The notes beneath the pieces were generated by a model, which was not told the origin of the DNA, did not search any database, and was given only the letters and a program-made list of their open reading frames with translations. A DNA stretch of 10,869 bases from Chitinophagales bacterium (lineage in GTDB: Bacteria > Bacteroidota > Bacteroidia > Chitinophagales > JADIYW01). The DNA lies in NCBI GenBank assembly GCA_020848315.1, contig JADLAH010000291.1:1-10869 (forward strand), written 5' to 3'. Shown here one piece after another: positions 7,477-10,869 of the stretch. Within the stretch, counting starts at the first letter, position 1, and every line of letters begins with the position of its first letter. The position numbers were made by a program, and so were the translations under genes.

Positions 7477-7490
7477 TTGATGTGCATCAA
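7477..7490. promoter_or_regulatory. FNR/CRP-type binding site (perfect TTGAT-N4-ATCAA)
   Basis: TTGATGTGCATCAA fits the FNR/ANR consensus TTGATnnnnATCAA exactly. Its centre lies about 70 bp upstream of the predicted tetR start, a spacing often used by class I activators of the CRP/FNR family, and about 140 bp upstream of the predicted gldC start. Whether a CRP/FNR-type protein of this organism uses this motif is not shown by the sequence. Confidence 0.45.
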
Positions 7491-7589
7491 CGATACACAA
7501 TAACTATCCACCAATTGATAAACATACCCGTGGGGCGGCAAACATTGATCCTGCAAAAGTCAACCATAAAGAATTGATAATCTATTTCT

Positions 7590-7620
7590 TTGACCATTCC
7601 CTGCAAAATCGGTAATTTTG
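7590..7620 (+). promoter_or_regulatory. gldC promoter
   Basis: TTG at 7590-7592 (within TTTG), a 20-bp spacer and TAATTTTG at 7613-7620 match the Bacteroidota consensus perfectly. The ATG of gldC follows 16 bases after the -7 box, so the leader is only about ten bases. Confidence 0.75.
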
Positions 7621-7636
7621 CATTTCATTTTTTACT

Positions 7637-7981
7637 ATGTCACGAGAAACAGAAATCAAGTTTAGAGTACGGCTGGACAGCCAGAATATGCCGGAAAAAA
7701 TATCATGGACAGCTACGGACGGTCCGCAGGGCGATGGCGAGGAATGCAAAAGCATGATGATTGGACTTTGGGATGGCCATGAAAAGAACACGATGCGCAT
7801 AGACCTCTGGACCAAAGACATGCAGATTGATGAGATGCACACCCATTTCTTCCAGTTATTACTGAGTCTGGGTGATACTTACCACCGCGCGACGCAAAAT
7901 CCCTTTGTGCAGGAAGACATCAAGAAATTCTGCATGGATCTGGCAGACAAAACAAGAGCCTGGGAAGAAGGGAAACAATGA
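7637..7981 (+). CDS. gldC: Gliding motility protein GldC
   Basis: This is a 114-residue soluble protein with no signal peptide or membrane helix, the usual size of GldC. Recognisable stretches are the start (SRETEIKFRVRLDSQNMPEKISW, residues 2-24, EIKF and PEKISW most diagnostic), then MRIDLWTKDMQIDEMHTHF (53-71), ADTYHRAT-like LGDTYHRATQNP (78-89) and the closing DIKKFCMDLADK. GldC is linked to Bacteroidota surface gliding in Flavobacterium, where it is an accessory cytoplasmic factor rather than part of the core motor; its biochemistry is unclear. gldB, its partner in some genomes, is not next to it here. It has its own promoter and is followed, after a 40-base gap with a palindrome, by the ABC-F gene on the same strand. 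Confidence 0.9.
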   Translation: MSRETEIKFRVRLDSQNMPEKISWTATDGPQGDGEECKSMMIGLWDGHEKNTMRIDLWTKDMQIDEMHTHFFQLLLSLGDTYHRATQNPFVQEDIKKFCMDLADKTRAWEEGKQ

Positions 7982-7983
7982 AA

Positions 7984-8005
7984 TAATTAGCTAGTTAGCT
8001 AATTA
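7984..8005. repeat. 22-bp AT-rich palindrome between gldC and the ABC-F gene
   Basis: TAATTAGCTA (7984-7993) and its exact reverse complement TAGCTAATTA (7996-8005) flank a 2-base centre. As RNA this gives a 9-bp stem with a 4-base loop. The palindrome starts 3 bases after the gldC stop and ends 16 bases before the next ATG. No T-run follows on the plus strand, so it is a poor terminator; an operator, a processing hairpin or a dispersed repeat unit are alternatives. Confidence 0.6.
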
Positions 8006-8021
8006 AAAATATCAAATCAAT

Positions 8022-9917
8022 ATGTTACAAGCTCAAAATTTATCCATCATATTCGGCAGCCGGACCCTGTTCGACAATGTCTCTTTCACCATTCAGCCGC
8101 GCGACAGAATCGGATTAGTGGGCAGAAACGGAGTCGGAAAATCCACCTTACTGAAAACCATCAACGGAGAAATTTCTCCGCAGGAGGGAAATATTACCAA
8201 ACCCGGCGGCTATACCATCGGATTTCTGAAACAGGAAATTCGAGGACAAAATGAGCCAACCGTATGGCTGGAAGCACAAACGGCATTCCGCGAAATCAAT
8301 GTATTGCAGGAAGAATTGGATCAGATTCAGCATCAACTGGAAACACGCACCGACTACGATTCTGAAGCATACATGAACCTCTCTCAGCTTTTCTGCGACC
8401 TCAACGATCGTCTCATTCACCTCGATGTGGACGACAAGGATAAGAAAACGGAACTCGTACTACTCGGCCTCGGTTACAAAAGAGAAGATTTTGAAAAAGC
8501 ACCTGCCACCTTTTCCGGAGGTTGGGCCATGCGACTGGAGTTAGCAAAACTTTTGTTGCAGAATCCTGATTTACTCATGCTCGATGAGCCGACCAACCAC
8601 CTCGATATCGAATCCATCATCTGGCTGGAAGAATTTTTCCAGAAATATGAAGGTGCCATTATCCTGGTTTCGCACGATAAAACTTTTCTGGATAATGTCT
8701 GCAATAAAACCATCGAGCTGGAGCTGGGCAAAATGTACGAATACAAAGCCAATTACTCCAAGTACCTTATTTTAAAGGAAGAGCGACGCGAAAAGCAACT
8801 GCAGACTTTCAAAAATCAGCAGGACCAGATTAAACAGATTGAACGCAATATCGAACGCTTTAAAGCGAAAGCCAGTAAAGCCAGTATGGCGCAGAGTTTG
8901 GTGAAGAAACTCGACAGAATGGACATTGTGGAAGTGGAACAGGATGATGTTCGCACAATGCGATTCCAGTTTCCGATGGGACAACAAAGTGGCAAAGTGG
9001 TGGTGACCGCAAAGAATCTGGCGAAGAGCTATGGCGATAAAAATGTCTTTCACAATGTAAATCTGGAAATTGAACGCGGCGACAAAGTTGCTTTCATCGG
9101 AAAGAACGGAATGGGAAAAACGACGATGGCAAAAATCATCGCGAAAGAAATAGACTATAATACGGGTGAACTGACCATAGGTCATAATGTGAACATCGCG
9201 TTCTTCGCGCAGCACCACGCGGAGCAACTACCTAAAGAGCTGACTATTCTGCAGTATATGGAAGACACCGCGCCGAATGAAATCCGTGCGCAAGTGCGCA
9301 ATATTCTGGGCGCTTTCATGTTCAGCGGCGACGATGCCACCAAAAAAATATCGGTGCTGAGCGGTGGCGAAAGAGCACGGGTTTGTCTGGCACATCTCCT
9401 CCTCCATCCCAGTAATGTACTCATCCTCGATGAGCCGACCAACCACCTCGACTTGCGGGCAAAGGATGTACTGAAAGATGCCATCTCAAAATATCCCGGC
9501 ACTGTCATAGTGGTATCACACGACCGAGATTTTCTCGTAGGCATGACCAACAAAGTATTTGAATTCAATGATGGTATTGTGCAGGAATTCGTCGGTGATG
9601 TCAATGACTTCTTCGAAGAAAGAAGATTATCCAATTTCCGGGAAGTGGAATTAAGTCCGCAGACGAGCGCAAACAATACACAAAAGAAAGAGGAAGTAAA
9701 AACTGTTGCGCCACCACAGGATAAGCAGTTGAAAAACAAAATTGCCAAACTGGAAGAAGCCATTGCTATCAAGGAGTTTGACATCAAAAAACTGGAAGAA
9801 AAAATTGAATTGCTATCCGAAGCGGGTAAATACGAAGAGAACATCGTATTACAATTAGGCGAAGAGAAAAAAGCATTGGAAAAACTGATGCTGGAATGGG
9901 AAGGATTACAGCAATAA
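8022..9917 (+). CDS. ABC-F family ATPase, ribosome-associated (Uup/YdiF-like)
   Basis: This is a soluble tandem-cassette ATPase that, like other ABC-F proteins, should act on the ribosome E site rather than in transport; it has no membrane segment. Cassette 1 has Walker A GRNGVGKST (34-42), signature FSGGW (164-168), Walker B LLMLDEPTNHLD (184-195, Asp188/Glu189) and switch His218. A charged linker of about 230-300 (RFKAKASKASMAQS) is the tRNA-contacting inter-domain arm. Cassette 2 has Walker A GKNGMGKTT (360-368), signature LSGGE (446-450), Walker B Asp470/Glu471 and switch His500. A Lys/Glu-rich coiled coil follows (about 565-628), as in Uup. All catalytic residues are present. At 631 residues the length fits Uup-like housekeeping members; an antibiotic-protection role cannot be excluded from sequence alone. 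It should not be mistaken for the Gld ABC transporter, despite gldC upstream. Confidence 0.95.
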   Translation: MLQAQNLSIIFGSRTLFDNVSFTIQPRDRIGLVGRNGVGKSTLLKTINGEISPQEGNITKPGGYTIGFLKQEIRGQNEPTVWLEAQTAFREINVLQEELDQIQHQLETRTDYDSEAYMNLSQLFCDLNDRLIHLDVDDKDKKTELVLLGLGYKREDFEKAPATFSGGWAMRLELAKLLLQNPDLLMLDEPTNHLDIESIIWLEEFFQKYEGAIILVSHDKTFLDNVCNKTIELELGKMYEYKANYSKYLILKEERREKQLQTFKNQQDQIKQIERNIERFKAKASKASMAQSLVKKLDRMDIVEVEQDDVRTMRFQFPMGQQSGKVVVTAKNLAKSYGDKNVFHNVNLEIERGDKVAFIGKNGMGKTTMAKIIAKEIDYNTGELTIGHNVNIAFFAQHHAEQLPKELTILQYMEDTAPNEIRAQVRNILGAFMFSGDDATKKISVLSGGERARVCLAHLLLHPSNVLILDEPTNHLDLRAKDVLKDAISKYPGTVIVVSHDRDFLVGMTNKVFEFNDGIVQEFVGDVNDFFEERRLSNFREVELSPQTSANNTQKKEEVKTVAPPQDKQLKNKIAKLEEAIAIKEFDIKKLEEKIELLSEAGKYEENIVLQLGEEKKALEKLMLEWEGLQQ

Positions 9918-9942
9918 AATAATTAATCCTATATTTATATAT

Positions 9943-9958
9943 CCTGTGTATGCACAGG
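9943..9958. promoter_or_regulatory. Palindrome upstream of the LRR gene
   Basis: CCTGTG-TATG-CACAGG is a perfect inverted repeat with 6-bp arms, ending 8 bases before the ATG at 9967. It could be an operator, or an mRNA hairpin near the start codon. An alternative GTG start at 9946 lies inside its left arm. Confidence 0.4.
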
Positions 9959-9966
9959 TACAAGAA

Positions 9967-10455
9967 ATGGGAAATCAGCGAAAAAAGGACAAAGAGTTAA
10001 AACGCCGCTACGGAAAACTCGCTGACAGTATGGAAGCATACTATCATCATCTGGACTTCCGTCCTCTATTTGACCTGGAGGATGAAGGCTTTGCATTTCT
10101 GATGCAAAAAGTAAAAGGCGTTGACATGTTGGACTTAAACGAAACAAAAATCAGCAACAAAAGCATTGAACTGATAGCACAACTGGAATACGTAAAAGAA
10201 TTGCGAGTTAAAGGATGTAAAAATCTGGACAATGATTGCATCAGTTTTATCGGCAAGATAAATAATTTAGAATTCCTGCATGTAAAAGGCACTGGAATTA
10301 CTATCGAGGGATTACTACAACTGTCTGGTCTGCCTAAACTCAACACCATACTATTTTCATCTGATGATACAGCTGCAATACAAGATGAAATTACACAACT
10401 GAAACAAAATTTTCCTTATTGTGAATTAGTTATGAATGGCATAACCCTTAATTAA
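9967..10455 (+). CDS. Small leucine-rich-repeat protein, function unknown
   Basis: This is a 162-residue protein from ATG 9967; an in-frame GTG at 9946 would add seven residues but falls inside a hairpin. A basic N-terminus (MGNQRKKDKELKRR) and an acidic helical stretch to about residue 45 precede roughly three degenerate leucine-rich repeats of 24-25 residues (51-75, 76-100, 101-124) with spaced positions such as DMLDLNETKIS, ELRVKGCKNL and EFLHVKGTGIT. The end, LKQNFPYCELVMNG, resembles the closing cap of bacterial LRR proteins. There is no signal peptide or membrane segment, so it is probably cytoplasmic and a protein-binding module. Base composition is visibly richer in A and T than gldC or the ABC-F gene, hinting at a different history. 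It is followed by a strong terminator. No function can be assigned. Confidence 0.78.
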   Translation: MGNQRKKDKELKRRYGKLADSMEAYYHHLDFRPLFDLEDEGFAFLMQKVKGVDMLDLNETKISNKSIELIAQLEYVKELRVKGCKNLDNDCISFIGKINNLEFLHVKGTGITIEGLLQLSGLPKLNTILFSSDDTAAIQDEITQLKQNFPYCELVMNGITLN

Positions 10456-10502
10456 GTTTCAAACATATCATGTACGGTTTATGCAATGAGTAGTATACAA
10501 AA

Positions 10503-10538
10503 AAATGCCATCCGTATAGGATGGCATTTCTTATTTTG
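10503..10538. terminator. Bidirectional Rho-independent terminator
   Basis: An 11-bp stem pairs AAATGCCATCC (10503-10513) with GGATGGCATTT (10519-10529) around the loop GTATA. T-rich sequence follows on the plus strand (to 10537), and the A-run before the stem gives a T-run on the minus strand. It lies between two convergent genes and can serve both. Confidence 0.9.
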
Positions 10539-10553
10539 ACAATACTATTTTAC

Positions 10554-10869
10554 TTACAGCTTGTAGGAAAACGTTCCATCAATAGAAATCTCCGTTTCAT
10601 CTGTTTCATTGATTAGTTTACCATACACTTTCCCTTCCACTTCACCACCGGAAACTTTTGTTACTTCTATCGTAAAATCAGAAGTACCCGGAGCTGTTGC
10701 CCAACCTGTTGTTCCTTTTGTATAAGCAAATGTAGGAACGGCTTCAGACGACGTCATATCTCCTAATGCATATTTTTTTACAGAAACGTCCGCCGGCAGT
10801 ATCATTAAAACAAGTTCCGTAGAGAAAGTCTTTAAATCAACTTTTGACGCACTTACATTTATCAGCGAC
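10554..10869 (-). CDS. C-terminal part of a beta-rich, probably exported protein (N-terminus outside window)
   Basis: The minus-strand frame is open from the window edge to the TAA at 10554, giving at least 104 residues; the Met at 10805 is probably internal, because the frame continues upstream without a stop. The sequence alternates short polar and hydrophobic strands rich in Thr, Ser, Gly and Val. It ends SGGEVEGKVYGKL...ISIDGTFSYKL, a pattern common at the end of Bacteroidota surface lipoproteins with lipocalin-like or DUF6252-like beta sheets, where a final strand pair reads 'G.v.G.f.....i.G.F.v.l'. That likeness is an impression, not a proven family match. Signal peptide and lipobox cannot be checked. 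It converges on the LRR gene and shares the terminator between them. Confidence 0.65.
   Translation of the reverse strand, partial: SLINVSASKVDLKTFSTELVLMILPADVSVKKYALGDMTSSEAVPTFAYTKGTTGWATAPGTSDFTIEVTKVSGGEVEGKVYGKLINETDETEISIDGTFSYKL

Noticed and set aside
9182..9844. 220-codon open frame on the minus strand opposite the ABC-F gene
   Set aside because: Ser-rich composition with no motif, entirely antisense to the second cassette of a conserved ATPase; a shadow frame.
8022..9917. ABC-F gene as the ATPase of a gliding ABC transporter, because gldC is upstream
   Set aside because: It has tandem cassettes with the ABC-F linker and no partner permease; the Gld transporter ATPase has a single cassette.

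Overview
The window looks like ordinary chromosomal DNA from a gliding-lineage member of the Bacteroidota. Three signs point there: a clear GldC homologue (7637-7981); promoters of the Bacteroidota type (TTG about 20-21 bp before TAnnTTTG) with no obvious Shine-Dalgarno sequences; and a secreted protein family (1084-2337) that I know only from this phylum. I cannot place it to family or genus.

Layout, left to right. (1) 3-980, plus strand: the 3' part of a periplasmic di-heme cytochrome c peroxidase, closed by a strong terminator (1001-1040). (2) 1084-2337, plus: a secreted protein of a Bacteroidota family that databases often call 'asparagine synthetase B'; no asparagine synthetase domain is visible. 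It ends stop-to-stop against purS (2338-2583, minus), the small subunit of FGAM synthase. (3) 2654-7394, minus: a four-gene tripartite drug-efflux cluster in the order tetR, TolC-like outer membrane channel, EmrA-like adaptor, EmrB/QacA-like MFS pump. The adaptor reading frame is cut by an in-frame TGA in place of the Gly of the conserved APFDG motif. (4) 7395-7636: a regulatory region. It holds two nearly identical 18-bp palindromes 31 bp apart, interleaved with a minus-strand promoter for tetR; a perfect FNR-type box; and a good plus-strand promoter for gldC. (5) 7637-9917, plus: gldC, then a 22-bp AT-rich palindrome, then a full-length ABC-F ATPase. (6) 9967-10455, plus: a small, AT-richer leucine-rich-repeat protein, separated by a bidirectional terminator from (7) 10554-10869, minus: the C-terminal part of a beta-rich, probably exported protein that runs off the window.

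How the parts work together. The efflux cluster should be switched by its own repressor: TetR leaves the palindromes when it binds a ligand, and the whole operon including tetR is transcribed. If the internal TGA is real, the pump lacks a working adaptor. The peroxidase, PurS, GldC, ABC-F and LRR genes look like independent units. I see no phage, IS element, CRISPR array, tRNA or rRNA, and no convincing new multi-gene system. The most rewarding points are the interrupted adaptor, the repressor/promoter architecture with its neighbouring FNR-like box, and the misnamed secreted family.
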